This document shows, piece after piece, positions 52,795 through 62,521 of a stretch of 64,000 nucleotides of DNA; the stretch's first letter is position 1, and each line of letters starts with the position of its first letter. The stretch is from Acetobacter cibinongensis (GTDB lineage Bacteria; Pseudomonadota; Alphaproteobacteria; Acetobacterales; Acetobacteraceae), in NCBI RefSeq assembly GCF_000963925.1, contig NZ_BAMV01000011.1, positions 1-64,000 of the forward strand. Direction: 5' to 3'. The translations under genes were made by a program, and so were the position numbers. Under the pieces are notes generated by a model. It saw only the letters and a program-made list of their open reading frames with translations, was not told the origin of the DNA and did no database searches.

Positions 52795-53409
52795 TTAATC
52801 TGCAGTGTTCATAAGGGTTGCGAGTTGTTTTTGCATGGCCTCTGCGCTCTGGTTTGCGCTGATCATACCTTTGTACCGCGTGTCTGGGTTCATTACCACA
52901 AAGCTGGGGGACATGCGCATGGTATAAGACCATTCAGGGTCAGACACTTTTTCAACCGGGGCATGGTATTCTTTTGCAAGGTCTGCCAGAGCCTGTGGGG
53001 CTGCGGTACCTGCTACAATACGCGGGCCAAGGGTCGCGGCGTATTGGTGCAGGCGTTCCGCATCATCCCGGTCAGGGTCCAGGCTTACAAAAATAATAAC
53101 AGCCTTGCGCTTGCTGGGGTCCAGCTTGTCCAGCGCGTCTGACATTGCACGCAGAGCAGGTTCGCAGGCATCCTGCGTGCAGTGGGTTGCGCCAAACAAG
53201 ACCAGCATCCAGCGCCCGTGAAAAGTCTGGTCGGTCATGGTGCCTGTTGTGGCATCCATCAGGCGAAACGCGCCTCCAACCTCATTCCCATAGGTATTGA
53301 GGGTAATGGTGTGGTGCAGGGCAAGAGTTGTGCCCAGATAGGTTGCAAGGCCACCTGCTGCCAGAATGGCTGTTGCGGTCAAAAGAATACGTTTGCCGGT
53401 CGGGGTCAT
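52795..53409 (-). CDS. SCO1/SenC-like thioredoxin-fold protein, atypical metal site
   Basis: A 204-residue membrane-anchored periplasmic protein with one N-terminal helix (LLTATAILAAGGLATYLG). The SCO signature region reads FGATHCTQDACEPAL: two Cys (77 and 82) separated by four residues instead of the normal three. The usual downstream His of the copper site is absent (SYTMRMSPSFVVMNPD). SCO proteins deliver copper to cytochrome oxidase. This variant probably does not bind copper the same way and may act as a thiol oxidoreductase. Its gene is two bases from polA, in an operon-like arrangement. Confidence 0.78.
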   Translation of the reverse strand: MTPTGKRILLTATAILAAGGLATYLGTTLALHHTITLNTYGNEVGGAFRLMDATTGTMTDQTFHGRWMLVLFGATHCTQDACEPALRAMSDALDKLDPSKRKAVIIFVSLDPDRDDAERLHQYAATLGPRIVAGTAAPQALADLAKEYHAPVEKVSDPEWSYTMRMSPSFVVMNPDTRYKGMISANQSAEAMQKQLATLMNTAD

Positions 53410-53411
53410 GT

Positions 53412-56228
53412 TTAGTGTGCCTCTGCCCAGTTGTTGCCAATGCCAGTTTCTACTACCAGCGGCACAGAAAGGTCTGCCGCAGATTCCATAACGGTTTTCA
53501 CAAGCTGTGCTACAGCCTCGGCTTCCGCTTCGTCTGCTTCAAACAGAAGTTCGTCATGCACTTGCAGGAGCATACGAGCGGAGAAGCCCCCTTCTGCCAA
53601 GGCATGAGGCAGCCTGACCATGGCGCGTTTGATGATGTCCGCAGCGCCGCCCTGTAAGGGGGCGTTAATGGCCTGCCGTTCAGCATATTGCCGCCTTACA
53701 GCACTTTTTTCCTGAATGCCGGGTACATAGCACCGGCGCCCGAACGGTGTGAGCACATAACCCTGCGCGCGTGCTTCTTCACGCATACGCTCCATATAGT
53801 CCCGAATTTCCGGATACCGTGCAAAATAGGCATCAATGTAGGAGCGTGCTTCTCCGGCAGGGATACCGAGCTGGCGGGCAAGGCCAAAAGCGGAAATGCC
53901 ATAAATAATACCAAAGTTGATGGCCTTGGCGCGCCGGCGTGTTAGGCTATCCATACCTTCTAGCGGAACACCAAAAACTTCGGATGCCGTGCGGGCGTGA
54001 ATGTCCTGTTTGAGTTCAAACGCCTCCCGCAGGGCGGGAATATTAGCAACCGCAGCCAGTAGCCGGAGTTCGATTTGTGAATAGTCAGCAGAGATCAGCT
54101 TTTTGCCTTTGGGGGCAATAAAGGTTTGCCGGATACGGCTGCCTTCTTCCGTGCGAATGGGGATGTTCTGAAGGTTGGGGTCATTGGAAGACAGGCGGCC
54201 TGTGGTGGTAATGGCCATCTGGAACGAGGTGTGTACCCGGTCTTCCGTGGTAGTCTGGCGTAATAACGCGTCTGTGTAAGTGCTTTTCAGCTTTGCCAGT
54301 TGCCGCCATGCCAAAACTTTTTCCGGCAGTTCATGCCCTTGGTCTGCAAGATCTTGTAGCACGGAGGAATCTGTCCCCCATGCACCTGCCTTGCCGCGTT
54401 TTCCGCCTGGCAACCCCATTTCATCAAACAGGATTTCCCCGAGCTGCCGAGGGGAGGCCACGTTAAAATCCCGGCCTGCGGCAGCATGGATTTCTTTTTC
54501 CATAACAGCCATACGGGTTTCAAAATCTTTTGACAGGTGGCCGAGTTCTGCGCGGTCAACGGCAATGCCCGCTTTCTCCATACCCGCCAGAACAGGTGAA
54601 AGCGGGCGCTCTATCTGTTCATAGAGAGCAAGTGCCTTGTTAGTGCGCAGGGTAGGGCGGAGCACATGCCAGAGCCGGAGTGTGACATCTGCATCTTCCG
54701 CCGCATAGTCCGTGGCGCGTTTGACGGGCACTTGTGCAAACGGGATACGATTACGGCCCGTGCCGGTGACCGTATCATAACTGATGGGGGTATGGCCCAG
54801 ATGCCGGGTGGAGAGTTCATCCATACCCTGCCCATGCAGCCCGGCAGACTGGGCGTAGGACATCAGCATGGTGTCATCCACCGCCGTTATGGTGGTGTAA
54901 TCAAGCCCTGCATGATCAAAGACCAGAAGATCGAACTTGGCGTTTTGAAAAACCTTGAGCGTGGTGTCATCTGTCAGCAGAGGCCGGATAATGTCCAGAG
55001 CGGCCTGCACACTCAGTTGTTCACCTGCGGGTTCTTCCAGAGTGCCTTCATGGCGCAGGGGAACGTAACAGGCTTTGCCCGGTGCCGTGGCCAGAGAGAG
55101 GCCAACCATGTTGGCGCTTAGCGGGTCCAGTCCATCGGTTTCTGTGTCCACCGCGCAGACACTGGCTTCCTGTGCAGCACTTACCCATTTTTGCAGGTCC
55201 TGCGCTGTCCGCACAGTCTCATACGCACCGTAGGGTGCTGCAAGGGTAGCTTTGGTCAGGTCATCTTGGTCTGGGGTGGTGGTAGGCGCTTCAGCAACCG
55301 CACCGCTAATGGAGGCATGGGCAGCGGCTCGTGCGGCACGGTGAGCGTGCGCGCCGGATGGGTGGCCCACGCCCAGACGTGTCAGGACAGACCGGAAGCC
55401 CATGCTTTCCAGCCAGTCAGCCAGTGTCAGTTTGTCCATCTCGCGCACGGCCAGATCAGCAATGGGCACGGGCAGGGGAACATCACACGCCAGTTCAACC
55501 AGTTGGCGGGAAATACGGGCGGCATCCGCATGTTCAATCAGCATGTCGCGCCGTTTGGACTTCTTCATGTCCGGTGCGGCGGCCAATACAGCTTCAAGGG
55601 TGCCGAATTCGTTAATCAGGGCAGACGCCGTTTTGGGGCCAATACCTGGCACACCGGGTACGTTGTCCGTGGGGTCTCCCATAAGGGCCTGCACGTCCAC
55701 CACTTTTTCAGGCAGGACGCCAAACTTCTTTTCAACCTCAGGCAGGCTGATGGGGGTTTGCTTCATGGGGTCCAGCATACAAACGCCGGGGCCAATAAGC
55801 TGCATCAGGTCCTTGTCGGATGAGACAATGGTGCAGGTGCCACCTACCTTCCGCACGGCGCGGGCGTAAGAGGCAATCAGGTCATCCGCTTCCCAGCCTG
55901 CCAGTTCCACGCTGGCGACATTGAAGGCCCGTGTTGCATCCCGAATGAGCGAGAACTGAGGGCGCAGGTCTTCCGGCGGTTCAGGCCGGTGGGCCTTGTA
56001 TTGCGGGTAAATGTCTGAGCGGAAGGTGTGGCGTCCGGCATCAAAAATAACGGCCAGGTGGGTGCCCACATGCTCACGCAGCATACGCGCAAGCATGTTG
56101 GTAAACCCGTACACGGCATTAACCGGCACGCCATCCGGGCTGGTCATGGGCGGTAGGGCATGGAAGGCGCGGAAAATAAACCCGCTGCCATCAACCAGAA
56201 CAAGATGGGGTGCGTCAGAATGGGTCAT
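53412..56228 (-). CDS. polA: DNA polymerase I
   Basis: A 938-residue protein with all three activities. The 5' nuclease domain starts LVLVDGSGFIFRAFHALPP and has GWEADDLIASYA. The 3'-5' exonuclease domain contains AVDTETDGLDP, so the catalytic Asp and Glu are present and proofreading is expected. Polymerase motif A is DYSQIELRLLAAV, motif B RRRAKAINFGIIYGISAFG and motif C LLQVHDELLFEA. It processes Okazaki fragments and fills repair gaps. The start is the ATG at 56228; the frame to 56327 adds unconserved residues. The SCO-like gene follows with a two-base gap. Confidence 0.95.
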   Translation of the reverse strand: MTHSDAPHLVLVDGSGFIFRAFHALPPMTSPDGVPVNAVYGFTNMLARMLREHVGTHLAVIFDAGRHTFRSDIYPQYKAHRPEPPEDLRPQFSLIRDATRAFNVASVELAGWEADDLIASYARAVRKVGGTCTIVSSDKDLMQLIGPGVCMLDPMKQTPISLPEVEKKFGVLPEKVVDVQALMGDPTDNVPGVPGIGPKTASALINEFGTLEAVLAAAPDMKKSKRRDMLIEHADAARISRQLVELACDVPLPVPIADLAVREMDKLTLADWLESMGFRSVLTRLGVGHPSGAHAHRAARAAAHASISGAVAEAPTTTPDQDDLTKATLAAPYGAYETVRTAQDLQKWVSAAQEASVCAVDTETDGLDPLSANMVGLSLATAPGKACYVPLRHEGTLEEPAGEQLSVQAALDIIRPLLTDDTTLKVFQNAKFDLLVFDHAGLDYTTITAVDDTMLMSYAQSAGLHGQGMDELSTRHLGHTPISYDTVTGTGRNRIPFAQVPVKRATDYAAEDADVTLRLWHVLRPTLRTNKALALYEQIERPLSPVLAGMEKAGIAVDRAELGHLSKDFETRMAVMEKEIHAAAGRDFNVASPRQLGEILFDEMGLPGGKRGKAGAWGTDSSVLQDLADQGHELPEKVLAWRQLAKLKSTYTDALLRQTTTEDRVHTSFQMAITTTGRLSSNDPNLQNIPIRTEEGSRIRQTFIAPKGKKLISADYSQIELRLLAAVANIPALREAFELKQDIHARTASEVFGVPLEGMDSLTRRRAKAINFGIIYGISAFGLARQLGIPAGEARSYIDAYFARYPEIRDYMERMREEARAQGYVLTPFGRRCYVPGIQEKSAVRRQYAERQAINAPLQGGAADIIKRAMVRLPHALAEGGFSARMLLQVHDELLFEADEAEAEAVAQLVKTVMESAADLSVPLVVETGIGNNWAEAH

Positions 56229-56388
56229 GATTGGGCTACCGGCTGAAGGGCTGCCGGACGCAGCCGTGCAGGGAAGAAAAGCATAGCTTTGGGATATGCG
56301 CCCTTTGGCCGTATGTCCAGCATTCAAGCCCGTATAACAGGGTCTATGCCCAGTTTATGCCCGTGCGAAACGGACAGGCAGTCGCCCG

Positions 56389-58794
56389 CTAGAAGCCAGT
56401 AGAGAGCGAGACTATGCCTGCAAATCCACCGCCCACAAAGTAGGAGGGAGCTCGCCCGGCTATGCGCGTGCCATAAACGCCTGTGGTGGGTTTGGCGTTA
56501 AAAGACACACTATTGACCCCGGACAGATAGCCCGGCTGGCCCAGATTCATCAGGTTCAACTGAATTTGTGGAGACTTGGCAAACCCGACCTTTTTAAGCC
56601 GGTACCCCATGCTGAGGTTGGCTGTTGTAAAACCGGGAATACGCTCGTCGTTCATGAAGGTTGAATAGGTCGGGCCAACATAGTTTACTGTTGCCATGCC
56701 AAAAAAATGCTCATCATCATAAGACAGGCCAATGCTGCCGGAGAATGTTGGTGTGCGGATGGCTTTTTTGCCGCGCGTGGGCAGATAGTCGTCCCCTGAT
56801 TTCAAATTATTATCAATGGTGGCGTGGATATACTGCCCGGACAGATAAGGGCTGAAATGGTGCCAGCGTTTCAGGCTGACTTCCAACTGTGCGCCGCGTG
56901 CGGTCTGGCCGCCTCCGTTAATGGATTCTGAAACCTGAGCCCCATTCAGGGTGCTGGTTGTGCTGATTTGGCGGTTAGTGAAATTGTAATTGAACACCGA
57001 TGCAGAAATGTTCACGTCCCCTGTGTGGCGGTAGCCCAGTTCTTCCCCAATGGAATATTCTGGCCGGGTGTCACTGGTGGCACTCCGGTTTTGCTTGCCG
57101 GTCGCGACACTGAAGCGGTCATTATAGTTTGAAATACCGGAAGGGGCACGAAAGCCGGTTGTGCCATTGATGAAAAGCTGATCATGCGCAGTTATGTCAT
57201 AACTGGCAGAAACTTGCGGTTGGGGTGAAAAATAGCTGGAGCCGTTTCTGTAGCGTGCGCCCGGAAGGGCGTTGCTAATGGTGCGCGTAACCATAATAGC
57301 CCGGAAGGCAGCAGAGACCGTTAATTTATTGGAAAGTGCTTTAAAACTGTCCTGCACAAAAAGTGCATTCACCTGTTGCACGAGGTGAGAGTTGTAGGAT
57401 GACAACGGCTCCCCGGATGCCGTGAGAATAGGCTGGTGGCCCAGCATGTTGGAGGCACCCCCATTGGCATACACGGCAGCATAGCGGGACGGGTTTGAAA
57501 AGTCGTAATAAGAATACCATGTGCCTGCTGTCAGGCTGTTTCGTCCTGCTTTCCACTCGAGAGACGCAGTTATGCCTGAATGAGCCTGTTTGAATGTGTC
57601 TGTGGCAACAGCAGTGATTTTTCCATTAGCGCCAATCACGCCCCCCTGAAGCGGCCCTGCGGGTTGGTTGCCTTGATAACTGGTTTTGGGGTCGAGGGAT
57701 GTTCCAAATCCGTCATACCCGCTGACATAAATAAAATAGGGTGTGAGGGAGAGTTGCAGATGGCGGTTGAGGTGTAAATTTACTGGCGCTGCTAGAAAAG
57801 TTTGCGCTCGGGCGTTTTCCTGCAACAGATAATAGGATGTATCGCCATCAGTGTAAGTGCGGGAATAATTGAAGTGTGTGCCCTGTGCTTTCCACTGCGC
57901 TTTGCTGGGAGCGCGCAAATAATATTGTCGTTGCCGGTTGAAGGAAAAAATGAGGGATGCCGAGCTTCCCTTGCCCCATTCTTTAAGTAGCCGACTATCA
58001 ACATGAAAACGCGGGCTATCTCCGGCGCCCCGCCATTGGGACGCATTACGGTAGGAAAAGGATGCAAACCCCGTTACGCCGGTATGTCCGATCTCTCCAC
58101 TATCAAGGCGTAGAAACTCGCGGTTGAGGGCGTAGGAACCGTAAGAGAGGTCCATAAAACCACTAGCCGTGCGTTTGGGCTTAGAGAGATGCACGCTTAA
58201 TTGCCCACCAACCGCATTGTAAAGCGGCGATGCGGCATCGGAAGATCCCTGTGTGAGCGTGACGGAACTGATGTTTTCTGTATCCGCTGTGGCGGATGTA
58301 TAAGGCATGAGAAAGAGCGGGGGAGCGGCGGGAACGCCTTCAAATAAATACCCTATTTCCGTCTGGTCCAAACCCCGTACGGACAGGCCTTGCTGATCAT
58401 CATTGGTGCCAAGTGGGTCATTGGCGGAGTAAATGACACCCGGCAAATTGGCGATAAGCGCAACCGGGCTTTCTGTCGGGCTTTGGCGGGCAATATAATC
58501 CCGTGTCAGCCCGCTTTGTGCCCGCGGAGCCTTCTGGTGCGGCATCAGGCCACCGCCGGGCGTGCGGCCAGTTGAGCCATCGGCAGTGGTGCGGCTTTTT
58601 ACCGTTACATATTCGGGGTGCGCGGAGGTGGCGCGTGTGTCATCTGCCTCCTTATCCTGCGTTTCCATTTGGGTATCGGTCGTTTCTGCTGCGGCATCAG
58701 CATCGGGGGCGGCCCCAAAGCTGGAAAGTGCCGCAGCAAGAATCAACACAGGGAGGAAGGGGGTGTCAGGAGTAAAGGAGGAAGCCTTTGGCAC
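56389..58794 (-). CDS. TonB-dependent receptor
   Basis: An outer-membrane receptor of 801 residues from the GTG at 58794, chosen because GGAA lies about 10 bases upstream and translation begins with a signal peptide (FLPVLILAAALSSFGAAPDADA). A TTG at 58830 would extend it by 12 residues. The plug has GLSVRGLDQTEIGYLFEGVPA and SVTLTQGSSDAASPLYNAVGGQ. The barrel ends VGGGFAGIVSLSTGF with a terminal Phe. The TonB-box-like EYVTVKSR follows the signal region. The ligand is unknown; the plug does not resemble the ferric-siderophore class as closely as the first receptor. No Fur box is seen in its AT-rich upstream region. Confidence 0.85.
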   Translation of the reverse strand: MPKASSFTPDTPFLPVLILAAALSSFGAAPDADAAAETTDTQMETQDKEADDTRATSAHPEYVTVKSRTTADGSTGRTPGGGLMPHQKAPRAQSGLTRDYIARQSPTESPVALIANLPGVIYSANDPLGTNDDQQGLSVRGLDQTEIGYLFEGVPAAPPLFLMPYTSATADTENISSVTLTQGSSDAASPLYNAVGGQLSVHLSKPKRTASGFMDLSYGSYALNREFLRLDSGEIGHTGVTGFASFSYRNASQWRGAGDSPRFHVDSRLLKEWGKGSSASLIFSFNRQRQYYLRAPSKAQWKAQGTHFNYSRTYTDGDTSYYLLQENARAQTFLAAPVNLHLNRHLQLSLTPYFIYVSGYDGFGTSLDPKTSYQGNQPAGPLQGGVIGANGKITAVATDTFKQAHSGITASLEWKAGRNSLTAGTWYSYYDFSNPSRYAAVYANGGASNMLGHQPILTASGEPLSSYNSHLVQQVNALFVQDSFKALSNKLTVSAAFRAIMVTRTISNALPGARYRNGSSYFSPQPQVSASYDITAHDQLFINGTTGFRAPSGISNYNDRFSVATGKQNRSATSDTRPEYSIGEELGYRHTGDVNISASVFNYNFTNRQISTTSTLNGAQVSESINGGGQTARGAQLEVSLKRWHHFSPYLSGQYIHATIDNNLKSGDDYLPTRGKKAIRTPTFSGSIGLSYDDEHFFGMATVNYVGPTYSTFMNDERIPGFTTANLSMGYRLKKVGFAKSPQIQLNLMNLGQPGYLSGVNSVSFNAKPTTGVYGTRIAGRAPSYFVGGGFAGIVSLSTGF

Positions 58795-58939
58795 GGTATG
58801 GAATTCCGGTCTTTTTCTATTGCTTCCCAATAGTCTAATAAAATTTATCCAGAAAAGAAATAATATAACATAACATTTTTGAGGGGTGGCTCTTCGAGAG
58901 GTTCAGTGTGCCATCGTGTTATGCAGAATTAAGCAGAAA

Positions 58940-58980
58940 ACTGACACGTTCTGGCTCAAGGGGTGAGCGAACGTGCCAGT
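58940..58980 (-). terminator. Rho-independent terminator after dsbD
   Basis: A stem of ACTGACACGTTC / GAACGTGCCAGT (one G-U) with an inner GCTC/GAGC, followed on the minus strand by TTTTC. Confidence 0.68.
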
Positions 58981-58998
58981 GTGTTTTGGGGTGCGGAC

Positions 58999-61236
58999 TC
59001 AGGGAGTAATGGTCTGAAGCACCAGGCCGGGGGTCAGAATTTGTGGAAGTGTTACTTCCGGGCCATGAGCCGGGCTGTAGATGTAAAGCGGCACACCATC
59101 GCGTTTCCGGGCTTTGAGGAAGGCACTGATTGCTGGGTCATGGTTGGTCCAGTCGCCTCTCAGGATGATAATGCCCTGTTTGGCAAATGCCTCTTGAGTG
59201 CTGGGGATATCAAGAGCAACACGTTCATTGACCAGGCAGGTAATGCACCATGCGGCCGTCATATCCACAAAGACAGGTTTGCCTTCGGCCTTCAGGGCAT
59301 CAAAACGTGCTTGCGTGAAGGGTTCAACCCCTTTTGGTAGGCCAGACCCTGCGTTGGTGGCGTTTGCCTGGGGCGCTGCATGGTGCAGGGCGGGTGCAAG
59401 GGCCAGAGCCAGCAGCAGCCCTAGTAAAGCAAGGCCATGGAGGGCTGTTGTGCCGCGCGTATGGCCGTTTTGCATAAGGCGTGTTTGGGCAACGCCGTAA
59501 AGCCAAGCGGAAAAAGCCAGAAGCACCAACCCACTGGCCAGAAGAAGCACCACAAACGCGCCGCCTTCCAGCGTGGCAACCCAAAGCAGCCACACGCAGG
59601 AGGCCAGAAGCGGAAAAGCCAGAAACTGCCGCAAATATTGCATCCACGCACCGGGGCGCGGCATGCGTGCCGCCAAGCCGGGTGCAAGGGTAAGGAGCAG
59701 GTAGGGTGCTGCAAGCCCCAGCCCCATTGCGGCAAAAACACCCAGCCCGGCCACAGGTGGGCCAGAGAGTGCCCCTGCAATGGCAACCCCCATGAAGGGA
59801 GCCGTGCACGGAGTTGCAACAACAACAGCCAGAACGCCTGTCAGGACATCATGCAAATGGCCATGCTTGTGCGGGTTGGTTCCACTGCCAACGGCCACAG
59901 GCAGGAATTCAAACACCCCAAGTAGGTTAAGCGCCATGACAAACAGGAGCCACGTTACCAAGGTGACAAACAGGGGGGATTGAAACTGAAAACCCCATCC
60001 GGCTGTGCTGCCTGCCATACGCAGGCCAAGCATCAAACCGCCAAGGCCCAGAAATGTGACCATGACGCCCAGCGTATAACAGACTGCGCTGATGGTCTGG
60101 GTACGACGTTCTGCTTTGCCCAGACGGGCAACGGATAGAGCCTTCATGGCCAGAATGGGGAAAACACAAGGCATAAGGTTAAGAATAAGGCCACCCAGAA
60201 AGGCAAAGGCGATCAGCTTTAAAAAGCCTGTTGCGGGGGTGTCCGTACCATCTGAACCATTTTTTGCTACAGCCACTTTTTGGGCCAAAGCATGTTGGTT
60301 GCCAGCAGCATCCTGCAACACCACAATGCCGGAAAGTGCCTGATCTGCGCCAAACTCCGGCAAACGTTTCAGGTCAAGGGTAAGCGCGCCATTTTCAACT
60401 TTCAGCGGCTGTGGAGCGGCCTGATCTATCAGGCCGGGCTGGTCCGGCATGAACCATGCGTCTTTAACGGCCTGCGGTGACAGATCAGAGCCTGTCAGGC
60501 GTAATACGCCACCCGGTGTAATGCTGGCCTGATAAGGGGAGGGTACGGGGCTATTTTGTGTGGCGTGGTCAAATAACGCAGCCTGTACAGACGGTGTTGG
60601 GGCAGCATAAGGGAGCGTCAGGCTGAGGTCTGCTTCTTCCGGCACACAAACGCTGGCGCACACCAGCCAGTTGGCATGGGCGGTCAGCGTGGTCTGGCGT
60701 GAGGTTTCAGGTTGGGATGTTGCTCCGCTTACAGGCTGTAACGTGACAGTAAGGGGCAGTACGACATCCCCAGTATAGGCGTAGGACATGAGCGAAGCAT
60801 CACGGATGCGATGGGGTGTTGGCCATGCCACCATGTCGCTCTGGCCGCTGGTGGCACCCTGTGCTGTCACCTTTACCGTAACCGGTTCTCCGGCATCGCC
60901 GGGGTTTTGCCCGTATGTGTGCCAGCCGGGCTGGAGTTGCAGACGGAGGGCAACATGCAGCGGGCTGCTGCCATCGGTTGTATCCGTACTGGTGATGAGC
61001 GTGGCCTTGCTATGCTCCGTACTGACCGCAGGGCTTTCGGCTGCGTGGCTGGCAGTCAGCATGGCAACGGACTGCGTCATGCTCAAAAAAGCCACAGCAC
61101 CATAAAAAGCAGTTCTGGAGCATGTGGATCTGCGATTTTCTGCCACAGTATCTGGGTGTCGGTCTAGCTGTGATGCCGTGTCACCTGTGCGTTTGGTGCG
61201 TAAGCCTGCGGGAAGCAGCAAAGAGAAGAAACGCAT
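58999..61236 (-). CDS. dsbD: Thiol:disulfide interchange protein DsbD-like
   Basis: A 745-residue membrane reductase. The N terminus has a hydrophobic segment (AFYGAVAFLSMTQSVAML), then a periplasmic DsbD-alpha/ScsB-like domain with the pair CASVC. About eight transmembrane helices follow (GFLKLIAFAFLGGLILNLMPCVFP, LLFVMALNLLGVFEF, VVVATPCTAPFMGVAIAGAL), with redox Cys in MPCVFP and TPCTAP. The thioredoxin-like C-terminal domain has AAWCITCLVNE near residue 663. It moves electrons from cytoplasmic thioredoxin to periplasmic thiols. The ATG at 61236 is the more likely start; the frame to 61281 lacks a ribosome binding site. It is near a thioredoxin-like gene. Confidence 0.9.
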   Translation of the reverse strand: MRFFSLLLPAGLRTKRTGDTASQLDRHPDTVAENRRSTCSRTAFYGAVAFLSMTQSVAMLTASHAAESPAVSTEHSKATLITSTDTTDGSSPLHVALRLQLQPGWHTYGQNPGDAGEPVTVKVTAQGATSGQSDMVAWPTPHRIRDASLMSYAYTGDVVLPLTVTLQPVSGATSQPETSRQTTLTAHANWLVCASVCVPEEADLSLTLPYAAPTPSVQAALFDHATQNSPVPSPYQASITPGGVLRLTGSDLSPQAVKDAWFMPDQPGLIDQAAPQPLKVENGALTLDLKRLPEFGADQALSGIVVLQDAAGNQHALAQKVAVAKNGSDGTDTPATGFLKLIAFAFLGGLILNLMPCVFPILAMKALSVARLGKAERRTQTISAVCYTLGVMVTFLGLGGLMLGLRMAGSTAGWGFQFQSPLFVTLVTWLLFVMALNLLGVFEFLPVAVGSGTNPHKHGHLHDVLTGVLAVVVATPCTAPFMGVAIAGALSGPPVAGLGVFAAMGLGLAAPYLLLTLAPGLAARMPRPGAWMQYLRQFLAFPLLASCVWLLWVATLEGGAFVVLLLASGLVLLAFSAWLYGVAQTRLMQNGHTRGTTALHGLALLGLLLALALAPALHHAAPQANATNAGSGLPKGVEPFTQARFDALKAEGKPVFVDMTAAWCITCLVNERVALDIPSTQEAFAKQGIIILRGDWTNHDPAISAFLKARKRDGVPLYIYSPAHGPEVTLPQILTPGLVLQTITP

Positions 61237-61545
61237 GGAGCAAGATCTTTCAGGCAGAATGCGGAGAGGTTTTGCGGTCAAGGAGGACGCTACAAGACAT
61301 ACAGGGTGAGAGCCTGTGCGGGAAAGCCCTCATCAATCTCGTTTTTATCGGTTTTGGAGGTGTTTGCCGGGCTTACACGCAAGATGGAAGCAGGCAGAGA
61401 GTGTATATCCTGCTGATGTGGTCGCGGAGCACTTAGGCTGGGTACCTCTGCCACACGTCTGACAAGAGCGTGGCAGAGGGGCGACCGTCAGGAGCGCAAT
61501 AGTTTGCAAGCTCCCGGGCGGGTTAGCAGGTTTATTCTTTAAAAT
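61237..61545. other. Gap between the DsbD-like and thioredoxin-like genes
   Basis: About 309 bases with no credible gene. It contains a hairpin (CCTCTGCCAC / GTGGCAGAGG, 61445-61479) that may end the thioredoxin-like transcript, though no T run follows. Promoter elements for dsbD must lie here but none stands out. Confidence 0.35.
61445..61479 (-). terminator. Hairpin downstream of the thioredoxin-like gene
   Basis: A perfect 10-bp stem with a 15-base loop; no T run. Possibly factor-dependent or stabilising. Confidence 0.4.
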
Positions 61546-62100
61546 TCAGGACCGCTTCAGCCACTCGTTCAGCTTGTCCACTACGGCCTGAGCGGACATG
61601 GTGCGGGCATTGCCCAGTTCCAGCGTGGCATCCGGGTTCAGTACTTTGCCATCGGGCGTTACCACCAGAGCAACCGGGATGGCTTTGATGGTGATGCCGT
61701 ATTTTTTGGCAATGTCCATATTGTGGTTGAAGTGATCCACGTTGATGGAGGCCACAACAAAGTTTTCCTGCACCCATGGAGCAATGGCCGGGTCATCCAG
61801 CACACCAGAGAGCACGCGGCAATCCGGGCACCAGTTGGCACCAAAGTCTAGTAAGACCTTACGGCCTGTCTTGCGTGCTGTTGCAAAGGCTTCTTCCACC
61901 GTTTTTGGCGCGGCATCCGGTGTGTCGTAGGGCTGAGCCACAGCTTTGACGTTTAGCGTACCCACTTGCGGCACTGGTGTTTGTGCATGGGCAAGAAGAG
62001 GTGCGGCAAAAGTGCAGGACAACAGTGCTGCGGCAAACAGGCCTTTTTTGGCAGATGGCGCGGAATGTTTGGAAAAGCGGAGAAAAGCGGAAAGTGTCAT
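61546..62100 (-). CDS. Periplasmic thioredoxin-like protein
   Basis: A 184-residue protein with a signal peptide (GLFAAALLSCTFAAPLLAHA, cleaved near AQT). The thioredoxin fold has the active site GANWCPDCRVLSG, with AIPVALVVTPDG as the cis-Pro strand. It is likely a secreted thiol-disulfide protein that receives electrons from the DsbD-like protein encoded just downstream. The ATG at 62100 follows GGATCAG; the longer frame adds non-signal residues. Substrates are unknown. Confidence 0.87.
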   Translation of the reverse strand: MTLSAFLRFSKHSAPSAKKGLFAAALLSCTFAAPLLAHAQTPVPQVGTLNVKAVAQPYDTPDAAPKTVEEAFATARKTGRKVLLDFGANWCPDCRVLSGVLDDPAIAPWVQENFVVASINVDHFNHNMDIAKKYGITIKAIPVALVVTPDGKVLNPDATLELGNARTMSAQAVVDKLNEWLKRS

Positions 62101-62170
62101 GAGCTGATCCGTTACATTGGGTGTATAGATAATTCCCTTATCATATCGGATATAAAATAATAAATACAGA

Positions 62171-62386
62171 TTAATGATCGTTATTTTGCGCGGTGTCCGG
62201 ATTAAGCACGAACAGACGTGAGCAGTAAGGGCAAACGGCCTGATGCCCTGCAATTTTCAGCCAGACGCGAGGGTGCCCAAGGGGGCCAAGCCCTCCATCA
62301 CACGCGACTTTGGCGCTATCCACCACAATTGTTTCCACATGGCCTAGCTTGGGGCATGGGGTAGGATGTGTGAGGTGCTGGCTCAT
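62171..62386 (-). CDS. Zinc-finger domain protein (zf-CHCC, NDUFS6-like)
   Basis: A 71-residue protein with the zf-CHCC pattern VACDGGLGPLGHPRVWLKI ... AVCPYCSRLFVL, giving Cys, His, Cys, Cys zinc ligands. These small alphaproteobacterial proteins resemble the NDUFS6 subunit of complex I. The start is the ATG at 62386 with AGGAT upstream; the longer frame to 62467 runs into the divergent lipoprotein promoter. It is 70 bases upstream of the thioredoxin-like gene and may be cotranscribed with it. Confidence 0.83.
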   Translation of the reverse strand: MSQHLTHPTPCPKLGHVETIVVDSAKVACDGGLGPLGHPRVWLKIAGHQAVCPYCSRLFVLNPDTAQNNDH

Positions 62387-62521
62387 GGTGGAGATCCTGT
62401 TTGACAAAGCAGGGAAGGGCGGCAAAACCGGCTCTGGTTTTGAATTATCGGGCATGATAGCGGCCAAAAGCCTTGGTTTCCATTGCTCTCATCATCCCAT
62501 AAGCGTGAGCAGGTGTGCGTT

